Positions 15,234 to 24,569 of a DNA stretch of 64,000 bases are shown here, one piece after another. Numbering within the stretch: the stretch's first letter is position 1; each line of letters begins with the position of its first letter. The stretch is from positions 1,033,001-1,097,000 of the forward strand of contig NZ_CP020778.1 of assembly GCF_002101295.1 (NCBI RefSeq), in the 5' to 3' direction. The stretch is from Candidatus Pelagibacter sp. RS40. Lineage in GTDB: Bacteria > Pseudomonadota > Alphaproteobacteria > Pelagibacterales > Pelagibacteraceae. The notes below the pieces were generated by a model that saw nothing but the letters and a program-made list of their open reading frames with translations, had not been told where the DNA came from and made no database searches. A program made the translations under genes and the position numbers.

Positions 15234-17387
15234 ATGGACATTATAAAAAAATATCCAAAAGTTTTTCAATGGTTGTTTTTATTAGCTGTATTTTTTGCTT
15301 TATGTTTTGCAATAGACGTTCCAGAAACTTATAAATTTATAAGGGGCCAAGCAGAATTTGTAAAAGATCCCAATCAAAGTACGTTCGTATTTCTTGGCAA
15401 AGAAGTAAGATATTACGCATTTGATGTATTTTGGAGATTACCCCCACTACTTGGATGGCTACCTATTTGGATTAATGACTCTTTGTTCTTCTTAATGAAT
15501 GAATGGATGCCAATGGAATTTTGGAATGAAGATACACAAGAATTTAAAACTCGACCTTTGCTTTTACAAATTAGCAGAAACCTTACTGCTTTTATGACTT
15601 TTCTAATTGAATTAATTAGAGAGATTTTATTGGGAGGTCTTGAAACTATTGTTGCATTTACAAGTTGGGATTTTATTGATGCATATCCGTGGGCAGAACT
15701 CCCAGGTTTGCCATGGACTATTGTAGCTGCTGGCTTTGCAATCCTTTCATACAAATTAAGCGGTAAAGGCCTTGCTATATTTGCCGGTCTAACAATGGTT
15801 TACATTTCTATTTTTGGTCAATGGAAACCTTCTATGCAAACACTTTCTTTTATTTTAGTTGCGGCTCCATTATCTTTTGCATTTGGTTTAGGCCTTGGTA
15901 TTGCAGCTTTTAAAAGTAAACGAGTTGAGAAAGCATTGTATCCAATATTGCTTGTTATGCAGACAATGCCACAATATGCAGTTTTGGTTCCAGCGCTTGT
16001 GCTTTTTGGGGTAGGCGATCACGCAGCTGTAATAATAACCATGGTAGTTGCTGTACCACCAATGATATTACTAACTTTATTAGGTTTAAGAGCAATTCCC
16101 CCCGAGGTTATTGAAGCCGGTAGAATGAGTGGGTGCACTAATTGGCAATTGATGTTCAAAGTATTAATTCCAACAGCAAGAAGAGATATATTGATAGGAG
16201 TGAACCAGGTAATCATGGTCTGTTTCTCAATGGCAGTTATTTCTGCATTTATAGGTGCAAAAGGATTAGGTTTTAATTTGTTACTTGCTCTAAACCAATT
16301 AAATATTGGATTAGCATTAGAGGCAGGTTTATGCATTAGTTTGATTGCAATTCTGTTAGATAAAATGTCATTAGCTTGGGCAAACAAGCAAATAGATTAT
16401 TTTGGGAACTTAACTTTTTATCAAAGAAATAAAAATTTAATATTCTTTGGAGGAGCATTTATTATTGGTATTTTATTAGCTTATGCAGGTTCATTTTATT
16501 TTAAAGAAGGATTTAATTATTTATTTGAAGTTCCACATAACAAAGGAATTTCAACTGCAGATTTTTGGAACAAAGGAGTTGATTGGATTTTTGAAACTTT
16601 CTTCGTTTACATTAAAGCTTTCAACACATGGTTAATTCAAGATGTTCTTCAACCAATGAGAGCTTTATATTTAAGAATGCCAGCGGTTGCTACTTTAGTA
16701 CTTGTGGTTGGAGCAGGATATTTGATAGGTGGAATTCGTTCAGCTTTAGTTGTGTGTGCCTTAACGTTGTTTATTGCTCTAAGTCCATGGTGGGATAGAG
16801 CTCTAGTTACAACTTACATGGCAACATTTGGTGTAATTATATCTTGTATAATTGGTTTTACTGTTGGAACCCTATGTTTTCAAAACAAAAATTCAGCAAA
16901 GTTTATGTTGGGAGTTTGTGATATTTTTCAAACCTTTCCTTCGTTTGTATATTTAATTCCTGTGATGATGTTGTTTGGTATTACAGATACATCAGTTCTA
17001 ATCGCCGTGATAGTTTACGCAACTATTCCTGCAACAAGATACACAATTGAAGGATTAAGAAGTGTGCCTGCAGGACTACACGATGCTGCAACTATGTCAG
17101 GTGTAAATAAATTTCAAAGGTTAACTAAAATTGAATTTCCTTTAGCCTTCCCGCACATGATGCTTGGCTTAAATCAAACAATTGTTTTTGCGTTATTCAT
17201 GGTAATTATTGGAGCCTTTATTGGGACAGAAGATTTAGGACAATATATTTTAAAAGCTTTATCAGATAAAAATGGAGCAGGAATTGGTCTTACTTTAGGA
17301 ATTTGTGTTGCCTTTATTGGATTGATTTTTGACAATCTAATAAGAACTTACGTTGGAAAAAGAAAAAAACATTTAGGAATAGATTAA
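15234..17387 (+). CDS. tmoW: TMAO ABC importer, duplicated permease subunit
   Basis: A 717-aa polytopic permease with two ProW-type transport domains fused in tandem. Each has an EAA coupling motif: EAGRMSGCTNWQLMFKVLIP (about 296-315) and DAATMSGVNKFQRLTKIEFP (about 620-640). Normal ProW is about 300-350 aa and works as a dimer; here one chain supplies both halves. An early non-domain part (1-150) contains further helices. It follows tmoV directly. Confidence 0.88.
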   Translation: MDIIKKYPKVFQWLFLLAVFFALCFAIDVPETYKFIRGQAEFVKDPNQSTFVFLGKEVRYYAFDVFWRLPPLLGWLPIWINDSLFFLMNEWMPMEFWNEDTQEFKTRPLLLQISRNLTAFMTFLIELIREILLGGLETIVAFTSWDFIDAYPWAELPGLPWTIVAAGFAILSYKLSGKGLAIFAGLTMVYISIFGQWKPSMQTLSFILVAAPLSFAFGLGLGIAAFKSKRVEKALYPILLVMQTMPQYAVLVPALVLFGVGDHAAVIITMVVAVPPMILLTLLGLRAIPPEVIEAGRMSGCTNWQLMFKVLIPTARRDILIGVNQVIMVCFSMAVISAFIGAKGLGFNLLLALNQLNIGLALEAGLCISLIAILLDKMSLAWANKQIDYFGNLTFYQRNKNLIFFGGAFIIGILLAYAGSFYFKEGFNYLFEVPHNKGISTADFWNKGVDWIFETFFVYIKAFNTWLIQDVLQPMRALYLRMPAVATLVLVVGAGYLIGGIRSALVVCALTLFIALSPWWDRALVTTYMATFGVIISCIIGFTVGTLCFQNKNSAKFMLGVCDIFQTFPSFVYLIPVMMLFGITDTSVLIAVIVYATIPATRYTIEGLRSVPAGLHDAATMSGVNKFQRLTKIEFPLAFPHMMLGLNQTIVFALFMVIIGAFIGTEDLGQYILKALSDKNGAGIGLTLGICVAFIGLIFDNLIRTYVGKRKKHLGID

Positions 17388-17394
17388 TCCAAAT

Positions 17395-17568
17395 ATGAAA
17401 AATCAGACTATCAACTTAATTGGATGGATATTGTTTATAGTTTCAGCAATAGGGTTTGTGATATCAAGTATTGGTAGTTTTTGGGCAATGTTTGGAAGTT
17501 TATTTTTTTTATTTGCCTGTTTTGTATTTTTAATTCCTTTTTTCAGAAAAGATAAAAATCAAATATAA
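17395..17568 (+). CDS. 57-aa two-helix membrane microprotein
   Basis: Starts MKNQTINLIG and ends RKDKNQI. Two hydrophobic helices (about 7-24 and 28-50) are joined by a short Gly/Ser turn, with a basic C-terminus. The ATG lies 7 nt after the tmoW stop and the frame ends just before the shared terminator, so it is the last gene of the tmo transcript. Codon use resembles its neighbours. Function unknown; it may be a small subunit or regulator of the importer. Confidence 0.65.
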   Translation: MKNQTINLIGWILFIVSAIGFVISSIGSFWAMFGSLFFLFACFVFLIPFFRKDKNQI

Positions 17569-17579
17569 TAACTAGTTCT

Positions 17580-17611
17580 AAAAACTTTTTTATTTATTTA
17601 AAAAAGTTTTT
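17580..17611. terminator. Bidirectional terminator between tmo operon and tmm
   Basis: A perfect 12-bp inverted repeat (arm AAAAACTTTTTT) with an 8-nt loop. It overlaps the tmm stop codon and has T-rich arms on both strands, fitting termination of the two converging transcripts. Confidence 0.7.
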
Positions 17612-18921
17612 AAAGAGTCATCCATTGCCGTTTCCCAGGGCGTATGATGAATTGGTGCAACTGAACCTGTAACAGGTGAAGAAAATGATTTATTTCTATA
17701 AGTTAAAATGTCTTCAACTTTATGGTGCTCCCATTCTTTAAAATGTTTTCTAATTAATTCAAAATCAATTTTTGGATAATCACTCATTTCATGAAGCTCT
17801 TTGGTGTACTCTGTTTGAAAATCGATCATTTGATCCGGATTTTCTAATTTTTCCTCCATATCAACCCATTTTTTAATATCACCATCGATTTCACTGTCAC
17901 TTGGCATTTTTATTTTCCCCATTATCACATCTCTTGCATACCATGCTTGGCAATCAAACATATTAAAAGTATGAAACTGGTCCTGCATACCAAGATAAAG
18001 AAGTTTATGATTATCCTGCCACACAACACCTTTGTAAAGTTTTGGAGGATAAAGCCTGTTGTGAGTTTTAAGTTTAAGACTTTCCTCTAAAAAAGGAAAA
18101 TGGTGAAGATATCCTGTACATAAAATTATAGCATCGGCCTCTTGTTCCGTACCATCTTTAAAAATTGCTTTTTTTCCCTCAAGACGATCCAGATAAAAGA
18201 CTTCTTTCATTCCCTCGGGCCATTTAAATCCCATCGGGTTATGTCTGTAGCCTATAGTTACACTTTTAGCTCCATACTTATTACATTGTAAAGCAACATC
18301 TTCAGCAGAGTAACTACTGCCTAATACAATAACATTTTTACCTCTGAACTCTTCTGCATCTCTAAAATCATGCGAGTGCATTATTCTTCCTGGAAATGAT
18401 TTCATACCTTTGTATTCAGGTATAAATGGAACTGAAAAATGACCAGTTGATACCACGACATAATCAAACTCATCCGTTTGTATTTTATCATTAACTTTAT
18501 CTTGAAAACTTACTTCAAATTTATCGTTTTTAAATGATGTATTTAACACTCTAGTGTTAAATTTAATTTTACTTTTTAAATTACCCTGACTTACTCTTCC
18601 AATTATATAATCTTGTAAAACTTCTCTTGGTGGAAAAGATGGAATAGGTTTTCCAAAATGTTCATCAAAAGAGTAATCAGCAAACTCTAAACATTCTTTT
18701 GGTCCATTTGACCATAAATACCTATACATACTGTTTGGAACAGGGTCTCCATATTGATCAGAACCAGTCCTCCAACTATAATTCCAAAGACCTCCCCAAT
18801 CTTCTTGTTTATCAAAACAAACTATTTCTGGAATTTTTTCACCCTTCTTTTCTAAATGTTCAAATGCTCTTAACATTGAAAGTCCACAAGGACCTGCACC
18901 AATAATTGCTACTTTTGTCAT
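17590..18921 (-). CDS. tmm: Trimethylamine monooxygenase (flavin-containing)
   Basis: A 443-aa FAD/NADPH monooxygenase that oxidises TMA to TMAO. FAD motif GAGPCG (8-13), the FMO fingerprint FPGRIMHSHDF (176-186), NADPH motif GSSYSA (201-206) and CTGYLHHFPF late in the chain are all visible. DWGGLWNYSWRTG and MYRYLWSNGPKE match bacterial Tmm closely. Ribosome site GGAG lies 9 nt before the ATG. It converges on the tmo operon, feeding the TMAO pool used by tdm. Bacterial FMOs acting on other amines or sulfides are the alternative; context makes Tmm very likely. Confidence 0.92.
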   Translation of the reverse strand: MTKVAIIGAGPCGLSMLRAFEHLEKKGEKIPEIVCFDKQEDWGGLWNYSWRTGSDQYGDPVPNSMYRYLWSNGPKECLEFADYSFDEHFGKPIPSFPPREVLQDYIIGRVSQGNLKSKIKFNTRVLNTSFKNDKFEVSFQDKVNDKIQTDEFDYVVVSTGHFSVPFIPEYKGMKSFPGRIMHSHDFRDAEEFRGKNVIVLGSSYSAEDVALQCNKYGAKSVTIGYRHNPMGFKWPEGMKEVFYLDRLEGKKAIFKDGTEQEADAIILCTGYLHHFPFLEESLKLKTHNRLYPPKLYKGVVWQDNHKLLYLGMQDQFHTFNMFDCQAWYARDVIMGKIKMPSDSEIDGDIKKWVDMEEKLENPDQMIDFQTEYTKELHEMSDYPKIDFELIRKHFKEWEHHKVEDILTYRNKSFSSPVTGSVAPIHHTPWETAMDDSLKTFLNK

Positions 18922-19056
18922 CTAAAATTCTCCACTGAATAAAATTTATAAAATAATTTTACTAACAAATCATGAAAAATTAAATCATAAATAAATTAAA
19001 CTTTGGAATAAAATTTATATTAAATAATAGAAAAAAATATTAGACTATTAATAAAT

Positions 19057-20538
19057 ATGAGAAAATTTATTGTATCTATTGACCAAGGTACTACCTCTAG
19101 TAGAGCAATTTTATTTGATTTAAAAGGGAAACCAGTTTTTGTGTCACAGCTAGAGTTTACTCAATACTTTCCAAAAGATGGATGGGTAGAACATAATCCA
19201 GAAGAAATTTGGTCTACAACACAAATAGTTTTAAAAAAAGTTATTCAAAAAAGTAAATCACTTAAGGGAAAAATTTTAACAATTGGAATAACAAATCAAA
19301 GAGAAACAACAATTCTTTGGGATAAGCATACCGGAAAGGCTGTTTACAATGCTATAGTCTGGCAAGATAGAAGGGCAGTTGAATATTGTAATAAACTTAT
19401 AAAACAAAAAAAAGAAACGTTAATTTATAATAAAACTGGTTTATTAATTGACGCTTATTTCTCAGCAACAAAAATTAAATGGATCATAGATAACGTTCCA
19501 AAAGCAAAACAACTTATTAAACAAAAAAGATTATTATTTGGAACAGTAGATTGCTTTTTACTTTGGAGATTAACGAGAGGAACCAATCATTTCACAGATG
19601 CAACAAATGCAAGTAGAACTATGCTATTTAATATAGCAACAAATAAGTGGGACAAACAAATATTAGATATTTTAAAAATTCCAAGTCATATACTTCCTGA
19701 GGTAAAGGATAGTTCTGATGATTTTGGTCATACAGACCCAAAGATTACAGGAGAGTCGTATTCTGTTACTGGGATGGTGGGAGATCAACAGTCTGCAACA
19801 ATTGGACAATGTTGTTTTGAATCAGGATCATTAAAAAGTACTTATGGGACTGGAGCATTTGTTTTGCTTAATACTGGAAATAAAATTATTTATTCCAAAA
19901 ATAGATTACTAACTACAATTGGATATAGAATTAATGGAAAGACAACCTATGCACTTGAAGGGTCAATATTCATAGCAGGTGCAGGAGTTCAATGGTTAAG
20001 GGATAAAATAAAATTTTTAAAAAAGGCAGCAGATTCAGAAAAAATAATAAAAAAATTAAAAGATAATCACGGCGTTTATCTGGTTCCAGCCTTTACAGGC
20101 CTTGGAACACCATATTGGAATGCAAAATCTAGAGGTGTTTTAAGTGGTTTAACAAGAGACACCGGAATAAGCGAAATTGTTAGAGCAACAGTAGAGTCTG
20201 TTGGGTATCAAACGTATGATTTATTTGAAGCAATGAAAAATGATGGGCTTCGTCCAAAAATAGTTAGAGTAGATGGAGGTATGGTAAAAAATAATTGGTT
20301 TTCACAATTTTTATCAGACATAATTAATATAAAAGTATTAAGACCAAAAGTTGACGAGACAACCGCATTAGGTGCAGCCTTTATGGCAGGTTTAAAAATT
20401 GGAGTTTACAAATCTCTAAACGACATTTCAAAAAATTGGTCTTTAGATAAAAAATTTTCTCCAAAATTGAAAAACAAAGATAGACGAAAATTAATTTTTG
20501 GATGGCAGAAAGCAATTAAAAGAACTTTGATAACATAA
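19057..20538 (+). CDS. glpK: Glycerol kinase
   Basis: A 493-aa FGGY-family sugar kinase that makes glycerol 3-phosphate. The N-terminal phosphate loop SIDQGTTSSRAILFD, IGITNQRETT, the WQDRR substrate loop, DATNASRTMLFN and GTGAFVLLNTG are all typical of GlpK rather than other FGGY kinases. Length matches the family (about 500). It lies 99 nt upstream of a GlpV-type binding protein, so glycerol enters through the ABC importer and is trapped by this kinase. The 135-nt gap upstream, shared with divergent tmm, is AT-rich and should hold both promoters; no clear operator was seen. Confidence 0.95.
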   Translation: MRKFIVSIDQGTTSSRAILFDLKGKPVFVSQLEFTQYFPKDGWVEHNPEEIWSTTQIVLKKVIQKSKSLKGKILTIGITNQRETTILWDKHTGKAVYNAIVWQDRRAVEYCNKLIKQKKETLIYNKTGLLIDAYFSATKIKWIIDNVPKAKQLIKQKRLLFGTVDCFLLWRLTRGTNHFTDATNASRTMLFNIATNKWDKQILDILKIPSHILPEVKDSSDDFGHTDPKITGESYSVTGMVGDQQSATIGQCCFESGSLKSTYGTGAFVLLNTGNKIIYSKNRLLTTIGYRINGKTTYALEGSIFIAGAGVQWLRDKIKFLKKAADSEKIIKKLKDNHGVYLVPAFTGLGTPYWNAKSRGVLSGLTRDTGISEIVRATVESVGYQTYDLFEAMKNDGLRPKIVRVDGGMVKNNWFSQFLSDIINIKVLRPKVDETTALGAAFMAGLKIGVYKSLNDISKNWSLDKKFSPKLKNKDRRKLIFGWQKAIKRTLIT

Positions 20539-20637
20539 TTCAACTAAGAATTGATTCAATTATATATTTAATCTTTACAGCACTCAGTAATTTTTGTTAC
20601 ATTTTACACTCAATAAACACAAGAGGGGAAAAATAAA

Positions 20638-22365
20638 ATGATACGATCATTTAAAACAATCTTAGCTTTTGTTGCTTTATTCTCATTTACCACAAACTCT
20701 TATGCTGATGGCCACATGGCAGCAATAAAGAAATGGTCAAATGGTGAGTTTAAACTTTCGACTCTTTCATCTAAACAAAGAGAGAAAGAACTAAAATGGT
20801 TTCATGATGCAGCCAAACCTTTTAAAGGTATGGAAATCAATGTATTATCAGAAACTATTCCAACTCACGAATATGAGTCTAAAACACTAACTAAAGCTTT
20901 TGAAGAAATCACTGGGATCAAAGTTAACCACCAGTTACTTGGTGAAGGTGAAGTAGTACAAGCTGTACAAACACAAATGCAAACAGGAAGAAACTTGTAT
21001 GATGCATATATCAATGACTCTGATTTAATTGGTACGCACTCAAGACTTCAACTTGCAGTTAACCTGACTGATTGGATGGCTGGTGAAGGTAAAGCAGTTA
21101 CATTGCCTACATTAGATATCGATGATTTCATCGGAAAATCATTTACAACTGGTCCTGATGGAAAATTATATCAACTTCCAGATCAACAATTCGCAAACCT
21201 TTATTGGTTTAGAAAAGATTGGTTTGATAGAGCTGATATTAAAGCAGGATTTAAAAAGAAATATGGTTATGATTTAGGTGTACCAGTAAACTGGTCTGCT
21301 TATGAAGATATTGCAGAATATTTCACTAACGATGTAAAAGAAATCGATGGTGTTAGAGTATACGGACACATGGATTATGGTAAAAGAGCTCCTGATTTAG
21401 GTTGGAGAATGACTGATGCGTGGCTATCAATGGCTGGCGCAGGTTCTGTTGGAAAACCAAATGGTGTACCTGTTGATGAATGGGGTATTAGAATGGAGTC
21501 TGGAACTTGTAATCCAGTTGGTGCTGATGTTGCAAGAGGTGGAGCAGCTAATGGGCCAGCAGCGGTTTACGCAATTAGAAAATGGGATGAGTGGTTAAGA
21601 TCATATGCACCTCCAGGAGCTGCTAGTATGGACTTTTATCAATCACTCCCTGCATTATCATCTGGTAACGTTGCTCAACAGATCTTTTGGTACACAGCGT
21701 TTACTGCATCAATGGTAGCGCCTAAGAGTTCTGGAAATAAAACAGTTGATGACAATGGAAATCCTTTATGGAGAATGGGTCCTTCACCAAAAGGTCCTTA
21801 CTGGGATGAAGGCATGAAGCTTGGATATCAAGATGCTGGATCATGGACTTTATTTAAGTCTACACCAGTTGATAGAAGAAAAGCTGCATGGTTATATGCT
21901 CAGTTCGTTGTCTCAAAAACTGTATCTCTTAAGAAAAGCCACGTAGGTTTAACTATTATAAGAGATAGTGATATTAACCATAAATCATTCACAGAGAGAG
22001 CTCCAAAATTAGGTGGATTAGTAGAATTCTACAGATCACCTAATAGAGTATTGTGGTCACCTACAGGTATCAACGTTCCGGATTATCCGAAACTTGCACA
22101 AATATGGTGGCAACAAATTGGAGATGTAAACTCTGGTGCTTTTAGTCCTCAGGAAGCTATGGATCGTCTTGCAGAAGAGATGAACTTAGTTATGTCCCGT
22201 ATGGAAGCTGCTGATAAAGCTAACAATACGTATGGTGGATGTGGACCTAGATTGTCTGAACCAAAAGGAGCAAAATATTGGTTAGACCAACCTGGATCAC
22301 CGAAAGCAAAACGTAATGAAAAACCTCAAGGTAAAACTGTTCCTTACGAAAAAGCTTGGAACTAG
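20638..22365 (+). CDS. glpV: Glycerol ABC importer, periplasmic binding protein
   Basis: A 575-aa extracellular binding protein with a signal peptide (residues 1-23, SYA before DGH). The large size and the motifs DQQFANLYWFRKDWFD and WYTAFTASMVAP fit the GlpV class described for the Rhizobium leguminosarum GlpSTPQUV glycerol transporter. The gene order glpK-V-S-T-P-Q-U supports glycerol. Ribosome site AAGAGGGG precedes the ATG. A terminator follows, as after tmoX. Other sugars or polyols cannot be excluded from sequence alone. Confidence 0.82.
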   Translation: MIRSFKTILAFVALFSFTTNSYADGHMAAIKKWSNGEFKLSTLSSKQREKELKWFHDAAKPFKGMEINVLSETIPTHEYESKTLTKAFEEITGIKVNHQLLGEGEVVQAVQTQMQTGRNLYDAYINDSDLIGTHSRLQLAVNLTDWMAGEGKAVTLPTLDIDDFIGKSFTTGPDGKLYQLPDQQFANLYWFRKDWFDRADIKAGFKKKYGYDLGVPVNWSAYEDIAEYFTNDVKEIDGVRVYGHMDYGKRAPDLGWRMTDAWLSMAGAGSVGKPNGVPVDEWGIRMESGTCNPVGADVARGGAANGPAAVYAIRKWDEWLRSYAPPGAASMDFYQSLPALSSGNVAQQIFWYTAFTASMVAPKSSGNKTVDDNGNPLWRMGPSPKGPYWDEGMKLGYQDAGSWTLFKSTPVDRRKAAWLYAQFVVSKTVSLKKSHVGLTIIRDSDINHKSFTERAPKLGGLVEFYRSPNRVLWSPTGINVPDYPKLAQIWWQQIGDVNSGAFSPQEAMDRLAEEMNLVMSRMEAADKANNTYGGCGPRLSEPKGAKYWLDQPGSPKAKRNEKPQGKTVPYEKAWN

Positions 22366-22393
22366 TTTTATTTTGAAAACACTTTCAAATTAA

Positions 22394-22430
22394 AAAGAAG
22401 GACGTCTTATATGACGTCCTTCTTTCTTTA
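22394..22430 (+). terminator. Terminator/attenuator after glpV
   Basis: A perfect 13-bp stem (arm AAAGAAGGACGTC) with a TTATAT loop, followed by TCTTTA. It separates the binding-protein gene from the ATPase and permease genes. Confidence 0.87.
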
Positions 22431-22447
22431 AAATTCAAAATAAAATT

Positions 22448-23512
22448 ATGAGTTTAGAATTAAGAAATGTTGAAAAAAAAATAGGACAAGAAACTCATAT
22501 TTATGAAACTAATTTAAAATTAGAAAAAAATACTATCAACGTACTTCTTGGATCAACCTTAGCAGGCAAAACTACGCTCATGCAAATTATGGCTGGATTA
22601 GATAAGCCAACAAATGGAGAAATTTGGTTCAACGAAACAAATGTAACTGGTGTAAAAGTTCAAAAAAGAAATGTCTCGATGGTTTATCAACAGTTCATTA
22701 ATTATCCGAACTTTAACGTTTATGATAATATTGCATCCCCATTAAAAATTACGGGAGTTGACAGCAATGAAATTAAAAACAGAGTTGGGAAAGTTGCCGA
22801 ATTACTAAAACTTTCTCCAATGTTAAATAAAAGGCCAAATGAACTTTCAGGAGGTCAACAACAAAGGACAGCACTTGCCAGAGCTTTGGTAAAAGATTCT
22901 GATTTAATTCTATTAGATGAACCTCTAGCAAACTTAGATTTTAAATTAAGAGAAGAATTAAGAGAAGAGTTACCAAAACTATTTGAAGATAGGGATTGTA
23001 TAGTTGTATATGCAACAACTGAACCTTCTGATGCATTACTAATTGGAGGTTACACCGCAACTTTACTTGAGGGAAAAATTGTTCAGCATGGAAAAACTTT
23101 AGAAGTTTATAATAAACCAAATAGCTTACAATCAGCTCAGGTATTTAGTGATCCACCGATGAATATTGCTAAAATTAAAAAGCAAGGTGATGTTTGTTCA
23201 CTAATTTCTGATGATGTGAGTTGGAAGATAAATTCAAAACTTAAAGATGGAGAATACAAAGTTGGGATAAGACCACACAATATCACCACATACAAAGAAG
23301 GCTCAAACTCCTTAGAAATTTCTGGAAAAGTCTTAATCTCAGAGCTAAGTGGTTCTGAAAGTTTAATTCACTTTACTAATGGAGATTTAAATTGGGTATC
23401 CTTATCAAATGGAATCCATCAAAAAAATGTTGGTGAGCAAACTAAATTATTTATGAACTCAGACGAGTTTTTATATTTTGATGAATCTAACAAATTGGTA
23501 AACAATGTCTAA
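22448..23512 (+). CDS. glpS: Glycerol ABC importer, ATPase subunit 1
   Basis: A 354-aa MalK-class ATPase with a C-terminal OB-type regulatory region. Walker A is slightly unusual (GSTLAGKTT, 35-43); signature LSGGQ (133-137) and Walker B LILLDEP with Glu158 are intact. The H-loop histidine is missing: the position reads YATTEP, with Thr191 where His is normal. It overlaps glpT by 8 nt. With GlpT it should form a heterodimer whose defects are complementary, leaving one full ATP site. Confidence 0.85.
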   Translation: MSLELRNVEKKIGQETHIYETNLKLEKNTINVLLGSTLAGKTTLMQIMAGLDKPTNGEIWFNETNVTGVKVQKRNVSMVYQQFINYPNFNVYDNIASPLKITGVDSNEIKNRVGKVAELLKLSPMLNKRPNELSGGQQQRTALARALVKDSDLILLDEPLANLDFKLREELREELPKLFEDRDCIVVYATTEPSDALLIGGYTATLLEGKIVQHGKTLEVYNKPNSLQSAQVFSDPPMNIAKIKKQGDVCSLISDDVSWKINSKLKDGEYKVGIRPHNITTYKEGSNSLEISGKVLISELSGSESLIHFTNGDLNWVSLSNGIHQKNVGEQTKLFMNSDEFLYFDESNKLVNNV

Positions 23513-24569
23513 GATTTCACTCAAAAATTTAAGCCATAGTTATTTAAGTTCTCAAGCTAATAAAGAGGACTGGGCACTTCGTAATGTAAATATTGATTGG
23601 AACGACGGCGGAGCCTATGCACTTTTGGGTCCATCTGGTTGTGGAAAAACAACTTTGTTAAATATAATTTCAGGATTAATTAATCCAACAGAAGGTAAAA
23701 TATTATTTAACGGTGAGGATGTTACAAATAAGAATCCTGTTGAAAGAAATATTGCTCAAATTTTCCAATTTCCAGTTATCTACGACACGATGACTGTTTT
23801 TGATAATCTCGCATTCCCATTGAAAAATAGAGGTATATCCGAACAGGAAATTAAACAAAAGGTAGAGGAAATTGCAGAGATGCTTGAACTTACCTCAACA
23901 CTTCATAACAGAGCATCTGGTTTAACAGCTGATGGTAAACAAAAAATTTCCCTTGGAAGAGGTCTTGTCAGATCAGATGTGAATGTAATTATGTTTGATG
24001 AACCCCTAACAGTGATTGATCCACATTTAAAATGGATCTTAAGATCAAAATTAAAAGAACTACATCAAAAGATTAATAGAACAATGATTTATGTTACACA
24101 TGACCAGACAGAGGCACTTACATTTGCTGATCAAGTTGTAGTAATGCATGAGGCAGAAATTGTTCAGATTGGAACACCCGTGGAATTATTTGAGAAACCT
24201 CGACATACTTTTGTTGGTCATTTTATAGGATCTCCAGGCATGAATATTTTGCCATGTAAAATAGATAATGGTGCAATTTCTATAAATGGTAATAAAATTG
24301 AAACCAAAATAGATATTAAAGGTAAAAGTTTTTCTAAAACTGAAGTTGGAATTAGACCAGAATTTATTGATTTTAATGAGAGTGGTTTGCCTGTTAAAAT
24401 ACTTAAGGTAAGTAACACAGGAAGACATAAGATAATTGATACTGAAAGTGAAAGTGGAAAAATAAAAGTAATAGCAAAAAGTTCGGATAATATTCCAACT
24501 GGATCAGCATTTTTAAACTTTAAAAAAGACTATACATACGTGTATGGAGATAATTGGATAATTGAATAA
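23505..24569 (+). CDS. glpT: Glycerol ABC importer, ATPase subunit 2
   Basis: A 354-aa MalK-class ATPase. Walker A GPSGCGKTT (42-50), Walker B VIMFDEP with Glu166 and H-loop His199 (YVTHDQTEAL) are intact. The LSGGQ signature is degraded to LTADGKQ (140-146). The stop and the next start overlap (TAATG). The pattern mirrors GlpS, so the two probably pair as a fixed heterodimer. Not to be confused with the unrelated enteric GlpT antiporter of the same symbol. Confidence 0.85.
   Translation: MSKISLKNLSHSYLSSQANKEDWALRNVNIDWNDGGAYALLGPSGCGKTTLLNIISGLINPTEGKILFNGEDVTNKNPVERNIAQIFQFPVIYDTMTVFDNLAFPLKNRGISEQEIKQKVEEIAEMLELTSTLHNRASGLTADGKQKISLGRGLVRSDVNVIMFDEPLTVIDPHLKWILRSKLKELHQKINRTMIYVTHDQTEALTFADQVVVMHEAEIVQIGTPVELFEKPRHTFVGHFIGSPGMNILPCKIDNGAISINGNKIETKIDIKGKSFSKTEVGIRPEFIDFNESGLPVKILKVSNTGRHKIIDTESESGKIKVIAKSSDNIPTGSAFLNFKKDYTYVYGDNWIIE

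Noticed and set aside
15413..16387. Minus-strand open frames (113 and 122 aa) inside tmoW
   Set aside because: Antisense shadows of a clear permease; composition mirrors the opposite strand.
18922..19056. Operator or riboswitch between tmm and glpK
   Set aside because: Only AT-rich sequence with no repeat or stable hairpin.
20539..20600. Terminator after glpK (AATTGATTCAATT palindrome)
   Set aside because: Short AT-only stem without a T run, not distinguishable from background.
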